The position numbers and the translations under genes were made by a program. A stretch of DNA of 53,384 nt from an uncultured Burkholderiales bacterium (GTDB lineage: Bacteria; Pseudomonadota; Gammaproteobacteria; Burkholderiales; Burkholderiaceae_C). The DNA is taken from the NCBI GenBank assembly GCA_903864315.1, contig CAIPFK010000035.1, positions 1 through 53,384 of the forward strand, given 5' to 3'. A model generated the notes under the pieces. The model saw only the letters and a program-made list of their open reading frames with translations. It had not been told where the DNA came from and searched no databases. Positions 1 through 8,472 of this stretch are shown here, in pieces; position 1 is the first letter of the stretch, and the number at the start of each line of letters is the position of its first letter.

Positions 1-192
1 CTCATGTCGGCCCAGGCCGCGCAAAAGGCAGGGAAGCATTTTGTGGTGGGTGAAGCAGGTGTACAACTCGTGGATCAACTGCGAGGCTTGGGCGCCAAAA
101 TATTCACGGGTGGCAGTGATGGCAGTTATTTGCTGAGCGCCATGAGCAAAGCCGCTGCCGAATTTGACACCAAGATGAAAACCCAGCCTTGA
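1..192 (+). CDS. HpcH/HpaI-family aldolase, C-terminal end (5' truncated)
   Basis: The reading frame is open from the first base, so the start lies outside the window; an internal ATG at base 4 is not a credible start. The visible 63 residues contain a GGSDGSYLL segment followed by an amphipathic C-terminal helix. This resembles the end of the HpcH/HpaI (2-oxo acid, class II pyruvate aldolase) barrel, where a GSD motif near the C terminus contacts substrate. Such enzymes cleave hydroxy-oxo-diacids to pyruvate plus an aldehyde, which fits the catabolic setting. The catalytic metal and Arg/His residues lie upstream and cannot be checked. The stop codon abuts the stop of the convergent cupin gene. 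Confidence 0.5.
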   Translation, partial: LMSAQAAQKAGKHFVVGEAGVQLVDQLRGLGAKIFTGGSDGSYLLSAMSKAAAEFDTKMKTQP

Positions 193-669
193 TCAATCAA
201 ATCCTGGCGGTTCGTTCACTTCCACGGTATCGAACGTGCCTGGGATGATGATCTCCAAAACCTCTAGATCATCTGAATACTCAAGCACAGTGTGCTTGAT
301 TCCGGCGGGTTGAATCCAACAACTTCCAGCCTCCATCATGAACTCGCCTTGGCCTTCAAACTCGACTCGGTTCCATCCCTTGAGCACATAGACCATCTGG
401 AACTTGACGTCATGGTAGTGTCTTTTGCTCACAGCGGCTTGTTCGAACGGACGACCTCGGGCGTTCACATGGGCATCGACCAAGCCACCCGTTGCCTCTT
501 TGGCTCCTAAATCGCGGTAAACAATGTAGGGGCGCAATCCCTCGCCTTTGAACTCCGACGTGGCCAAGTGAGAGACATGAAACTTTTGAATGGGCCACTC
601 GCCCAGCGCTTGCATGGCGTTTTCGGCGGTCACTTTGTGCAATTTGGGTTTGTTATTTTGTGCTGACAT
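193..669 (-). CDS. Cupin-domain protein
   Basis: A 158-residue single-domain cupin, distal in the minus-strand run that starts at 5040. A cupin motif 1 is seen around KRHYHDVKFQMVYVLKGWNRVEFEG, with two metal-ligand-type His residues, and a second motif around GSCWIQPAGIKHTVLEYSDDLEVLEI. The last segment, IIPGTFDTVE, resembles the C terminus of small aromatic-pathway cupins. A good ribosome site (AAAGGA, seven bases upstream) supports the ATG. There is no signal peptide. It may be a small dioxygenase, isomerase or ligand sensor; the sequence does not decide. A promoter of its own is possible in the 118-bp gap upstream (TTGTTT, 16 bp, TATAAC on the minus strand). Confidence 0.8.
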   Translation of the reverse strand: MSAQNNKPKLHKVTAENAMQALGEWPIQKFHVSHLATSEFKGEGLRPYIVYRDLGAKEATGGLVDAHVNARGRPFEQAAVSKRHYHDVKFQMVYVLKGWNRVEFEGQGEFMMEAGSCWIQPAGIKHTVLEYSDDLEVLEIIIPGTFDTVEVNEPPGFD

Positions 670-787
670 CAGTTCATCCTTTTAACAAATCTTTGAGATA
701 TGGTCTAGTTATAAGAGATTCGTGGAATAAAACAATCAAGATAAATACTGATAGGGAGCAATGAGCCAATATCACGATGGGCTTGCA

Positions 788-1585
788 TCAAATCACCAAA
801 GCATTGGCTTTGTTGGCTAAAAAGCGAATGACCGATAAAACAGTCAATGTTGAAGTCTTGGGGTTGCTTGGCAATGGAATGCCACGCATGGTCAGTTCGA
901 ACTCACCAAATTCCCCTTTTGCACTGAGGTGATGGACGTTGTCGTTGGTGCTTGGGTCTGCAATCAGTTTGACCCGGGTTTTGTCAAAACCCAAACCTGC
1001 CAAGGAAATGGTGGCGGCCACATTGGCATTTTTAGGGTAGAGGGTGGATGCGTCGCGAGCAGAGCCTTCGAAGAATGTGCTTGCGCGACCCAGGTTGGCC
1101 AGGTCCAGTAAATTCTCGGCAGGTGTTCCCTTCCATCCGAGGGGGGGTTTGCGACCGGTGTAGGTCACTTCACTCAACCCTGCAAACTTGGCACTCGACA
1201 GCGCATCGATGGCGCCAATAGCACCTGAGAGTAAATGAACCTGAGTGTGGCCAGCCTCGGCATTGGCAATGAGCTTTTCGGGCAAGAGGGGCTCGGCCAA
1301 AGCACCAGTGGAGACAATGGCGCATTCAATGCCGGTGAGCAATGCCGGTAAAACATAGGCGTGGATGGCTTGATGTCCGGCGCACTCGATCAGCAGTTTT
1401 GTTCCAATGGGTATGTTGGTCACCGCTAGGGTGCCAGGCAAGTGAGTGTCAAGGTATTGTTGTGTCGACAAGCATTTTTCATCACGCACCACCACATGGG
1501 TGATGTTGATCTCTTTGTGTTCATGCAGTCTCTTGCAGACTTCTTGTCCTATCCCACCAAAACCAATGATCACTGCATTTAACAC
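788..1585 (-). CDS. nadX: L-aspartate dehydrogenase (NadX/AspDH family)
   Basis: NAD(P)-dependent oxidative deamination of L-aspartate to iminoaspartate/oxaloacetate, cytoplasmic. A Rossmann fingerprint GFGGIG lies at residues 8-13. The C-terminal half carries the DUF108/AspDH signature: GAIGAIDAL, TYTGRKPP, NANVAATISLAGLGFDKTRV and ADPSTNDNVHHL, the last including the conserved His region. I chose the GTG start at 1585 because AAGGGA sits six bases upstream and the protein then begins directly at the Rossmann strand; a TTG at 1612 would add nine residues with no ribosome site. Length (265) is normal for the family. No nadA or nadC is adjacent; neighbours are an aldehyde dehydrogenase, a hydrolase and a Bug receptor, so a catabolic role (aspartate or an aspartate-like imine/amino acid) is more likely than NAD synthesis. 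Confidence 0.85.
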   Translation of the reverse strand: MLNAVIIGFGGIGQEVCKRLHEHKEINITHVVVRDEKCLSTQQYLDTHLPGTLAVTNIPIGTKLLIECAGHQAIHAYVLPALLTGIECAIVSTGALAEPLLPEKLIANAEAGHTQVHLLSGAIGAIDALSSAKFAGLSEVTYTGRKPPLGWKGTPAENLLDLANLGRASTFFEGSARDASTLYPKNANVAATISLAGLGFDKTRVKLIADPSTNDNVHHLSAKGEFGEFELTMRGIPLPSNPKTSTLTVLSVIRFLANKANALVI

Positions 1586-1668
1586 ATTGATTCCCTTGGA
1601 GGTGTCAGCCAAACTTGGCAGTCAAAAGAGAGGGTGTTGATTTGATAGAACATGAATGAGCAAGACCT

Positions 1669-2577
1669 CTAGCCCAGTTGTTCTTGTAGAAAACTCAAAA
1701 TAGTAGACGCAAGTCTTTCATCGGCGGTATCCAAGCTTGCAATGATTGAGGTGTGATTATGACCTTCTAGCCAAGCCAGTCGTGGTGACTTTCCATGAAG
1801 TTGAGCAATATGGCTGGCCAATTCAAGGCAATGCATGTCAATCAAAGGATTCTCATATTGCGCAATGGCAAACATGGTGGGCACGCTATTTTTGTGGACA
1901 TGTTGAATGGCCGAGCATTGGTCAAACAATGTTTGATCAACACCATAATAGGCTTCCACTTTTCTTGCATTCGGATTGTCTGTTCGGTTTTCAATTCTCA
2001 CTCGGCCGCTCACAATGATGTGCCCCAATACATTCAATGGATGGGGGGACGCTGGGTTTAATCGATAAACATAATCGCTCGAGTGAGCCGCGCCAGCAGA
2101 GTGACCCATGATGAAAATTTTATGCTTGTCGCCCCCATACCGATGAATGTTTTGGTCTATCCACTGCATTGCATTGGCCAAATCATCAGTGGCGCTGGGG
2201 AATTTGAATTCCGGTGCCAAACGATACTCTAGGTTCACGCCCACAAAGCCATGTCGATTAAAGCAGCGCAGTACGTTGGCATAAATTTCACTGGAACGGT
2301 CTTTTGAGCCATCGACAAAGGCACCGCCATGCGCGAAAACGAGGACGGGCGCGGAATTGGCGTTCATGGGGCAAAAGATGTCAAGGACATTTCTTTTGTC
2401 ACTTGCGTAAGCAATTTCATTGTGACGCACCAAGCCTTCTCGTGGACTGGTTGCCAATATCTCTGAATAGGCGGCAACCATTTCGCGCACATTGTTTGCG
2501 ACGTTGTCCCCCCAATGAGGTCCGATGGTTTTCATTCTCGCGATGAGACTAGCGGGTATCACTGGCAATGTTGACAT
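1669..2577 (-). CDS. Alpha/beta hydrolase (esterase/arylformamidase-like)
   Basis: A 302-residue cytoplasmic alpha/beta hydrolase of the hormone-sensitive-lipase/BD-FAE type. An oxyanion-hole HGGAFVDGS segment lies near residue 82, the nucleophile motif GHSAGA near residue 160, and EGHNHTS near the C terminus supplies the probable catalytic His. It lacks a signal peptide. It sits 27 bp downstream of the aldehyde dehydrogenase and 83 bp upstream of the aspartate dehydrogenase, so it probably hydrolyses an ester or formamide intermediate of the same pathway. Kynurenine-formamidase-like enzymes share this architecture, but no kynureninase or tryptophan dioxygenase is nearby, so substrate is unknown. 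Confidence 0.8.
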   Translation of the reverse strand: MSTLPVIPASLIARMKTIGPHWGDNVANNVREMVAAYSEILATSPREGLVRHNEIAYASDKRNVLDIFCPMNANSAPVLVFAHGGAFVDGSKDRSSEIYANVLRCFNRHGFVGVNLEYRLAPEFKFPSATDDLANAMQWIDQNIHRYGGDKHKIFIMGHSAGAAHSSDYVYRLNPASPHPLNVLGHIIVSGRVRIENRTDNPNARKVEAYYGVDQTLFDQCSAIQHVHKNSVPTMFAIAQYENPLIDMHCLELASHIAQLHGKSPRLAWLEGHNHTSIIASLDTADERLASTILSFLQEQLG

Positions 2578-2604
2578 GTAAAAACTCGAATGGTTTGAAT
2601 GGGC

Positions 2605-4032
2605 TTAGAAGCTGATACCGGTGAAACGAACTTGAGACAACTCTTCAATGGCGTAGCGAATCCCTTCACGTCCGAAACCAGATCTCTTTGATCCGCCAAA
2701 TGGGTACATGTCAAGACGAAATCGACTCGCTTCATTGACCCAAAGCGATCCAACTTCAAATTCATCAGAAAATTTCATGGCCATTTTCAAGCTTTGTGTG
2801 AACAGTGCACCTTGAAGCCCGAACTCTGAGTCATTGGCCATTTTTAGAGCCTCATCGGCATCCTTTGCCACACTCACACACACGAGTGGTCCAAACACCT
2901 CGTCTCTCCAGATGGAGGATTCAGGTGTGGGGTTGACAACGATGCCAGGACTCACGACGCAATCATGACGTGTGGGTTCAAGAGCGATTTGGAGGTGCCG
3001 GTCTTTGGCGTCCTGTATCATTTTCATGACCCGGTCTGCAGTACCAGCAGAAACCATGGGCCCTACATCGGTGGCGTCCTCATAGGGGTCACCCACTTTC
3101 AAAGATTGGGCAGCGGCAACAAAGTCCGCTAAAAATTCTTCAAAAACTGAGGCTTCAACAATAATCCTTTGAGCAGAAATGCATTGCTGGCCACTGGCTT
3201 CGAATGAGGCAGAGGCGATTTTTTTAGCCGCATCTTTGATGTTTGCGTCCGCGAGCACGATGTTGGCGGCGTTGGAGCCCAGTTCTGCCAAGAATTTTTT
3301 GGCGCCTGCAGCTCTCGCCAGCGCATCACCCGCAATGGTTCCACCCGTGAATGTGACCGCCATGACCAATGGGTTGGCCACCAATTCCTGCGCAGGGAAT
3401 TTGTCCCCTGTGAGCACATTGAACAAACCCTTGGGAACACCAGCTTTATAGAAAATTTCAGCAACTCTGAGTGAAATTCTTTGTGCTGCAGGGTGAGGTT
3501 TGACGACAATGGCATTGCCAGCAATGATGGCTGGAGCGACTTTTTGCACCAGTAAATTGATGGGTGCATTGAAGGGTGTGATGCCAGCAATCACGCCGTA
3601 GGGATGTCTTTTGGTGAATCCCATTTTGCCAGCTCCGTTTGGAGTGGCATCCACTGGGATGGTCTCTCCACGCAGCGTCAAGGCTTCTGCGGCCGTGGCT
3701 TTGAGAAAAGCAGCTGAGCGGTTGGCCTCAAAGCTAGAAGCTTTCTTGGGCTTGCCAATGTCGTGAATCAATGCATCGATCAATTCTGGCAAAGCCAGCT
3801 CAAGGCCTTTTGCTGCAGCATTGAGCCAATCGACACGTTGCGCCAGAGTAGATCTGCGGTTGTATAAAAATGCCGCTTGAGCGCTTTGTACTGCAAGAGA
3901 AACCAATTGCGCACTGGGCTCCACCATTTGCGCATAGGGCTTGAGTGTCACTGGCGAATATAGATCGGTGGTAAGATCATTGGTTTTGACAAAATTTCCG
4001 TCAATGAATGGTTCTAGACGAGAGCTTGACAT
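2605..4032 (-). CDS. NAD(P)-dependent aldehyde dehydrogenase
   Basis: A 475-residue class 3-type aldehyde dehydrogenase. Conserved residues are intact: Asn155 in TPFNAP, the FTGGTIAG nucleotide loop near 230, catalytic Glu250 in AELGSN and catalytic Cys284 in GQQCISAQR, plus a C-terminal PFGGSKRSGFGREG segment. It oxidises an aldehyde to a carboxylate; the closest feel is succinate-semialdehyde or lactaldehyde/glycolaldehyde dehydrogenases, but specificity is not readable. It starts only three bases after the stop of the Bug gene upstream, so the two are co-transcribed and probably act on the imported compound. Confidence 0.9.
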   Translation of the reverse strand: MSSSRLEPFIDGNFVKTNDLTTDLYSPVTLKPYAQMVEPSAQLVSLAVQSAQAAFLYNRRSTLAQRVDWLNAAAKGLELALPELIDALIHDIGKPKKASSFEANRSAAFLKATAAEALTLRGETIPVDATPNGAGKMGFTKRHPYGVIAGITPFNAPINLLVQKVAPAIIAGNAIVVKPHPAAQRISLRVAEIFYKAGVPKGLFNVLTGDKFPAQELVANPLVMAVTFTGGTIAGDALARAAGAKKFLAELGSNAANIVLADANIKDAAKKIASASFEASGQQCISAQRIIVEASVFEEFLADFVAAAQSLKVGDPYEDATDVGPMVSAGTADRVMKMIQDAKDRHLQIALEPTRHDCVVSPGIVVNPTPESSIWRDEVFGPLVCVSVAKDADEALKMANDSEFGLQGALFTQSLKMAMKFSDEFEVGSLWVNEASRFRLDMYPFGGSKRSGFGREGIRYAIEELSQVRFTGISF

Positions 4033-4035
4033 TTT

Positions 4036-5040
4036 TTACAACTTTGGAATTGAAGATTGTTTGATGACCTTGGACCATTTGTCAATTTCAGACTTCATGA
4101 AGAGTGAAAAATCTGCAGCAGAACCACCCATGGGTTCAAACCCTTGATCCACCAAAGCTTCGTTGACGGCGGGAAGTTGAAGAACCTTTTGTACCTCTGA
4201 ATTCAACTTGGTAACGATTGCACTGGGAATGCCTTGAGGGCCAACAAAGCCAAACCAGGCAGTGACTTCAAATCCCGGCAATCCGCTCTCCGCAACAGTC
4301 GGAAGGTCAGGCAACCAAGACAAACGTTTGGCCGAGGTCACCGCCAACATTTTGATTTTTCCGCCTTTGGCCAATGGAATGGCGTTTGGAGCATTGGGGA
4401 ACATGAAGCTCACTTCATTTTTCATCACGGAATTAATGGCTTCCGGGGAGCCTTTGAAGGGAACGTGAAGTGTTTTAAATCCAGCCATTGAGTTTAAGAG
4501 CTCTCCCGAGAGGTGCATGGAGGTACCGTTACCTGCCGAAGAGTAATTGATGGTATCGGTGGGTTTACTTTTAATCCACGTGATCAGCTCCTTCACGGTG
4601 GCTACCGGGGTCTCATTGGAGGCGACCAACACATTGGGGCTAGACGCAATGGCAATGATGGGGGTGAAATCGTGCAATGCGTCATAAGGCATCTTGGCGT
4701 AAAGGGCCGGGTTGATGCCGTGCGAGCTGATGGAGGCGAGCATGACGGTGTATCCGTCGGGTGCCTGATGGGACGTGTACTCACCAGCGACATTGCCACC
4801 TGCACCAGGGCGATTTTCAACCACGAAAGGTTGTCCTATAGACTTGGTCAATTGGTCGCCCACAATTCTTGCCAAAATGTCCGAGGTCGAACCTGCTGAC
4901 AATGTCACCACAATTTTGACGGGTTTTGAGGGCCAGTTCTGTGCATAAACAAATGTGCTTGCGAGCGTTACTAAAAGCACTGCACATACAGATGGGAGGC
5001 TACAAGATTTTTTCTGTGAAGATAATTTTGACCAATTCAA
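4036..5040 (-). CDS. Bug/TctC-family periplasmic receptor (copy 1 of 10)
   Basis: Extracytoplasmic solute receptor of the tripartite tricarboxylate transporter family, which normally hands a carboxylate to a TctA/TctB permease; neither is in the window. The signal peptide covers about residues 1-33 (cut after VYA, before QNWPSKPVKIVV). Family hallmarks are all present: STSDILARIVGDQL, VENRPGAGGNVAGE, PDGYTVML, INPALYAKMPYD and HVPFKGSPEAINSV. The start is a TTG with a GAGAGG ribosome site about six bases upstream; no in-frame ATG exists before the signal peptide. First gene of the minus-strand aldehyde dehydrogenase/aspartate dehydrogenase run, driven by the promoter at 5072-5100. Confidence 0.92.
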   Translation of the reverse strand: MNWSKLSSQKKSCSLPSVCAVLLVTLASTFVYAQNWPSKPVKIVVTLSAGSTSDILARIVGDQLTKSIGQPFVVENRPGAGGNVAGEYTSHQAPDGYTVMLASISSHGINPALYAKMPYDALHDFTPIIAIASSPNVLVASNETPVATVKELITWIKSKPTDTINYSSAGNGTSMHLSGELLNSMAGFKTLHVPFKGSPEAINSVMKNEVSFMFPNAPNAIPLAKGGKIKMLAVTSAKRLSWLPDLPTVAESGLPGFEVTAWFGFVGPQGIPSAIVTKLNSEVQKVLQLPAVNEALVDQGFEPMGGSAADFSLFMKSEIDKWSKVIKQSSIPKL

Positions 5041-5071
5041 GATGGACCTCTCAATTTTTTAAGTTCCGCGG

Positions 5072-5100
5072 ATTGTGCATGTGCTCATGGAAACTGTCAA
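5072..5100 (-). promoter_or_regulatory. Predicted sigma-70 promoter for the Bug/ALDH run
   Basis: On the minus strand TTGACA (5095-5100), a 17-bp spacer and CACAAT (5072-5077). The -35 hexamer is perfect and the -10 matches four of six. Transcription would begin near 5065 and leave about 25 bases before the TTG start at 5040. It faces away from the promoter at 5216-5244. Confidence 0.5.
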
Positions 5101-5215
5101 TCAATTGACGCGACAAAATCGTTGCGCACCAAAACTGCGCCGATTGATTTTTTTTGGTGCTATTTACGCGGGTTTGTATCAATCTAGTGCACGATGATTT
5201 GCATGGATAATTTGA

Positions 5216-5244
5216 TTGACCAGTTAGTAAATAAATGCTAAATT
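5216..5244 (+). promoter_or_regulatory. Predicted sigma-70 promoter for the 13-gene plus-strand run
   Basis: TTGACC (5216-5221), a 17-bp spacer and TAAATT (5239-5244), followed by a GGAG ribosome site (5266-5269) and ATG at 5275. The spacer holds an imperfect inverted repeat, TTAG and CTAA separated by ten bases, where the downstream TetR protein could bind; that assignment is inference. Confidence 0.5.
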
Positions 5245-5274
5245 ATTGAATCGTTAATTTTTTTTGGAGTAGTC

Positions 5275-5799
5275 ATGGCCACATCTCGCCACCCAATGCC
5301 ACCAGAGTTGGTCGGTGTCCCTTTGGAAAAAGTATTGAATGATCACGTTGGTCGCTTCAAAGACAAAACACCGGATTGGAATGCTTTTGAGGACGCAAAA
5401 ATCGAGGGATTCAAGAGAGCTCAGCATCGTTTCATTGGTGCTGGTGGTTCTGGTAAGCACAACGACAACTCTGTGATCCCGCCCCGTGGTTTTACGCTCT
5501 CCATCATGTATGTGGAGCCAGGCCAGGGCAACGCCGCTCATACCCATGAAGTGGAAGAGATATTTTTTGTTTTGGATGGCTTTTTGACTGTATTTGTGGA
5601 AGATGAGGCGGGTAACCATCTCAAAACTCGACTGGGTAAATGGGAATGCTTGGCGTGCCCACCGGGCGTGATTCATGGCTACGTGAACGACAGTTTGGCC
5701 CCGGTTTATTTTCAGGTGATGCTGGGTCGTGCCAAGCCAGAGACCATGGGTTATTCAGATGCTTCATTGTTCGCGCGCCGAGCGGATCACCTCAATTAA
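5275..5799 (+). CDS. Cupin-domain protein, first gene of the molybdenum hydroxylase run
   Basis: 174 residues with one cupin barrel. Motif 1 reads GNAAHTHEVEEIFFVLDG, with the two His and the Glu expected for metal binding; motif 2 reads CPPGVIHGYVNDS with the third His. There is no signal peptide. It sits directly behind a good promoter and overlaps nothing; the TetR gene begins 17 bp after its stop. Intact metal ligands suggest an enzyme or a small-molecule-sensing storage role rather than a degenerate cupin. The substrate is not predictable, but its position first in the run suggests that it handles or senses the inducing compound. Confidence 0.8.
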   Translation: MATSRHPMPPELVGVPLEKVLNDHVGRFKDKTPDWNAFEDAKIEGFKRAQHRFIGAGGSGKHNDNSVIPPRGFTLSIMYVEPGQGNAAHTHEVEEIFFVLDGFLTVFVEDEAGNHLKTRLGKWECLACPPGVIHGYVNDSLAPVYFQVMLGRAKPETMGYSDASLFARRADHLN

Positions 5800-5816
5800 C
5801 TGGGCGATTTTTGAAG

Positions 5817-6530
5817 ATGCAATCCAAGGCAAGTCTGGTTAAAAAGGCGCGGGATAGTTCTCAAATTACGCGCTCTAAGATACTGAGTGCTGCGACTACT
5901 GAATTTGCAGAGAAAGGCTACGACGGCGCTCGAGTTGACGATATAGCCCTATTGTCGGGATTGCAGAAAAATGTCATTTACTACTACTTCAAAAGCAAAG
6001 AAGGATTGTTCACCGAGGTTCTCATCCAAACCTACTCGGCCATCATGGCCAGTCGAGAGGAATCCAGTATTGAGGGTCTCGCTCCAATAGATGCCATGAA
6101 GAAACTGGTGTTTGCCACCGGTTTGAATTGGGGGCGTCATCCCGAGTTTTTGCGCTTATTGCAGAGTGAAAATATCTGTAAAGGCCGTCACATCAAAGCC
6201 TCTGGCGTTATTGCCCAACTCTACAACCCGCTCATCAAGGCCATCACGACCGTTTTACAAATTGGCGTTGAACAGGGCATCTTTCGCTCGGGTGTTGACC
6301 CCATTGAGTTGTACATCTCGATCACATCCTTGTCGGCTCATTATGTGAGTCACCAACATACCTTTGACGCGATTTTCAGTAAACGCTTGATGACGCCCAA
6401 GCGGCTTAAAAATCGATTGGAGCATTGTGCTGACATGGTGGTGCGTTACTTGCTTGTAGATAAGGGACTGGAAGTTCAAGCCAAGAAGAAGTCTGCGTTA
6501 AAAGTTCATCAGCCCAAAACATCCAAATAG
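5817..6530 (+). CDS. TetR-family transcriptional regulator
   Basis: 237 residues. An N-terminal TetR helix-turn-helix covers about residues 18-62 (ITRSKILSAATTEFAEKGYD, then VDDIALLSGLQKNVIYYYFKSKEGLF). The C-terminal ligand domain is of the RutR-like type, with FLRLLQSENICKGRHIK and a Lys-rich tail. I start at ATG 5817, just after the cupin stop, because the frame further upstream only overlaps the cupin gene. It is the only classical transcription factor in the window and lies inside the run it presumably controls, so autoregulation from the 5041-5274 region is likely; ligand unknown. Confidence 0.88.
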   Translation: MQSKASLVKKARDSSQITRSKILSAATTEFAEKGYDGARVDDIALLSGLQKNVIYYYFKSKEGLFTEVLIQTYSAIMASREESSIEGLAPIDAMKKLVFATGLNWGRHPEFLRLLQSENICKGRHIKASGVIAQLYNPLIKAITTVLQIGVEQGIFRSGVDPIELYISITSLSAHYVSHQHTFDAIFSKRLMTPKRLKNRLEHCADMVVRYLLVDKGLEVQAKKKSALKVHQPKTSK

Positions 6531-6539
6531 ATACTGAAC

Positions 6540-7448
6540 ATGAAAAACTTGAAAGTCATTGTTTTTGAAGGTGTGCAAAATTTACCCATCTTCGCGGCTC
6601 AAGCACAGGGCTATTTCCGAGATGAAAACCTGACGATTGACCTCACCTTCACGCCTAACTCTTGGACTTTGCGAGACGGCTTGAAAGACGGTTTGTACGA
6701 TATTGCACACACCGCTGTCGACAATGCGGTTGCCATGGTGGACACAGCCAACGCCGATGTGGCTGTCTTCATGGGAGGGGACAATGGTTTCAATGGGTTG
6801 TTCGTGCAAGCAGACATCAACAGCATCGATGATTTGAGGGGCAAGACAGTGTTGGTGGATGCGCCCAATACTGCATTTGCCCTGGCCTTGTACAAAATAC
6901 TTTCTTTGCACGCCATGGAGTTGGATGCCAAGGACTATGAAGCGTTATCAATAGGGGCCACGCCTTTCCGTCTTAAAGCTTTGCTTGAAAACAAGTCCTA
7001 TGCGGGGGCAATTCTTAACCTGCCATTTCGTTTGCAAGCGCTCAAATCTGGACTCGTGCATCTCGGTGATTTGGTCGACATATTGGGCCCCTATCTTTCA
7101 ACGGCGGGTTTTGTGATGAGGGGGTGGGCTCAACAAAACGAAGAGACTTTGATCGCTTACATCAAGGCTTATGTCAAAGGACTTCGATGGGTTTTGGATG
7201 TGGCCAATAAAGCGGCCGTGACTGATCTGCTCCAAATGCAATTGAAGTTGGAGCGTGATGTTGCCATCGGATCGGTGGAGATGGCCACATCTGCGATTGG
7301 CGGCTTTATGGTGGATGCGCAAATCGACATCGATGGTTTTGCCAATGTTTTGGCCATTAGAGCTGCTTTTGAGAAAAAGGCAATTCCCCAGAAAGTGCAG
7401 AGGTATATTGATACTCGCTATCATGCCCTTGCATTGCAACAACTTTGA
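6540..7448 (+). CDS. NMT1/THI5-like solute-binding protein without a signal peptide
   Basis: 302 residues with the periplasmic-binding-protein type II fold of the SsuA/THI5/NMT1 group: NLPIFAAQAQGYFRDENL near the N terminus, DNAVAMVDTANADVAVFMGGD, DLRGKTVLVDAPNTAFALALYKIL and a LNLPFRLQAL segment. The first strand starts at residue 4, so there is no export signal, unlike the paralogue at 41437. No ABC permease or ATPase is nearby. It follows the TetR gene by nine bases and precedes a Bug gene. It may be a cytoplasmic ligand-binding or enzyme-like protein (some family members are catalytic, for example HMP-phosphate synthases), or it may have lost its signal. Confidence 0.8.
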   Translation: MKNLKVIVFEGVQNLPIFAAQAQGYFRDENLTIDLTFTPNSWTLRDGLKDGLYDIAHTAVDNAVAMVDTANADVAVFMGGDNGFNGLFVQADINSIDDLRGKTVLVDAPNTAFALALYKILSLHAMELDAKDYEALSIGATPFRLKALLENKSYAGAILNLPFRLQALKSGLVHLGDLVDILGPYLSTAGFVMRGWAQQNEETLIAYIKAYVKGLRWVLDVANKAAVTDLLQMQLKLERDVAIGSVEMATSAIGGFMVDAQIDIDGFANVLAIRAAFEKKAIPQKVQRYIDTRYHALALQQL

Positions 7449-7472
7449 CACTATCCAAACGAGGTGATTTCT

Positions 7473-8456
7473 ATGCAATCCGACTTCAAAAATTTGTGCT
7501 TTTCAAGCGTTTTCTCCTTGTTGGGTCTGGTGTTCGTCGGCACTGGTTTTGCTGCCGACGCAGTGAAGTTCCCGAATAGACCGATCAAGCTCATCGCCCC
7601 TTTTGCCCCGGGTGGGGCCTTGGATGTGGTCGCGAGAACCACGGGTGAAGTGATCTCTGAGCAACTCGGCCAACCTGTCGTGGTTGAAAATCGTGCGGGT
7701 GCTGCGGGTGCCATCGGATCTGAATTTGTCGCCAAACAATCTCCCGATGGTTACACACTCCTTTTGGGAGCCACCACCACGCATGGGATCAATCCAGTAT
7801 TGCAAAAACTCCCCTACGATCCGGTCAAAGATTTTGCCCCAGTGTCATTGGTGGCCACCATTCCACACATTTTTGTGGTCAATCCTCAGTTGCCAGTCAA
7901 CAGTTTTGTCGAATTCATTGCTTACGCGAAATCTCATCCCGGTCTTGCATTTGGTTCCGCTGGAAACGGCTCACCACACCACTTGGCTGGAGAATTGATC
8001 AAGCTTGAAGCGGGACTCGATTTGGTTCATGCGCCTTACAAGGGTTCCGGTCCAGCGTTAGCGGACTTGTTGGCAGGGCACATTCAGTTCATGTCAATTG
8101 AATACACCGCTGTCGCCTCTCAGCTTGCTGCTGGAAAGCTCAAGGCCTTGGCGGTAGAGACTGCCCAGCGGGTCCCTGGGGTTGATCTGCCCACGCTCAT
8201 TGAGTCGGGCGTGCCTGGTATCGATGTCACGGCTTGGTATGCGGTGTATGCGCCTGCTGGGACACCAACTGAAATTGTGAGTATGTTGCAAGGCGCCATC
8301 GCCAAAGGCATGAAAGACGGTCAAGCGAGAGATAAATTGGTCAAGCTCAACGCTCAGGTTGTTGCCAGTACCCCAGACGCATTGACCAAGCACATGACGC
8401 AAGAGTTGAGCCGCTGGGGAAGAATCATCAAGTTGGCGAATATTAAATCCGATTAA
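7473..8456 (+). CDS. Bug/TctC-family periplasmic receptor (copy 2)
   Basis: 327 residues from the ATG at 7473, which has GAGGTG six bases upstream; a GTG nine bases earlier is less likely. The signal peptide ends about residue 27 (GFA, then ADAVKFPNRPIKLI). Binding-site loops FAPGGALDVV, VENRAGAAGAIGSE, PDGYTLLLG and HAPYKGSGPALADLL are intact. It lies 16 bp upstream of the first molybdenum hydroxylase medium subunit, so it is the likely scavenger for the substrate of that enzyme. Confidence 0.92.
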   Translation: MQSDFKNLCFSSVFSLLGLVFVGTGFAADAVKFPNRPIKLIAPFAPGGALDVVARTTGEVISEQLGQPVVVENRAGAAGAIGSEFVAKQSPDGYTLLLGATTTHGINPVLQKLPYDPVKDFAPVSLVATIPHIFVVNPQLPVNSFVEFIAYAKSHPGLAFGSAGNGSPHHLAGELIKLEAGLDLVHAPYKGSGPALADLLAGHIQFMSIEYTAVASQLAAGKLKALAVETAQRVPGVDLPTLIESGVPGIDVTAWYAVYAPAGTPTEIVSMLQGAIAKGMKDGQARDKLVKLNAQVVASTPDALTKHMTQELSRWGRIIKLANIKSD

Positions 8457-8472
8457 ATAAAAAAACCAATTC

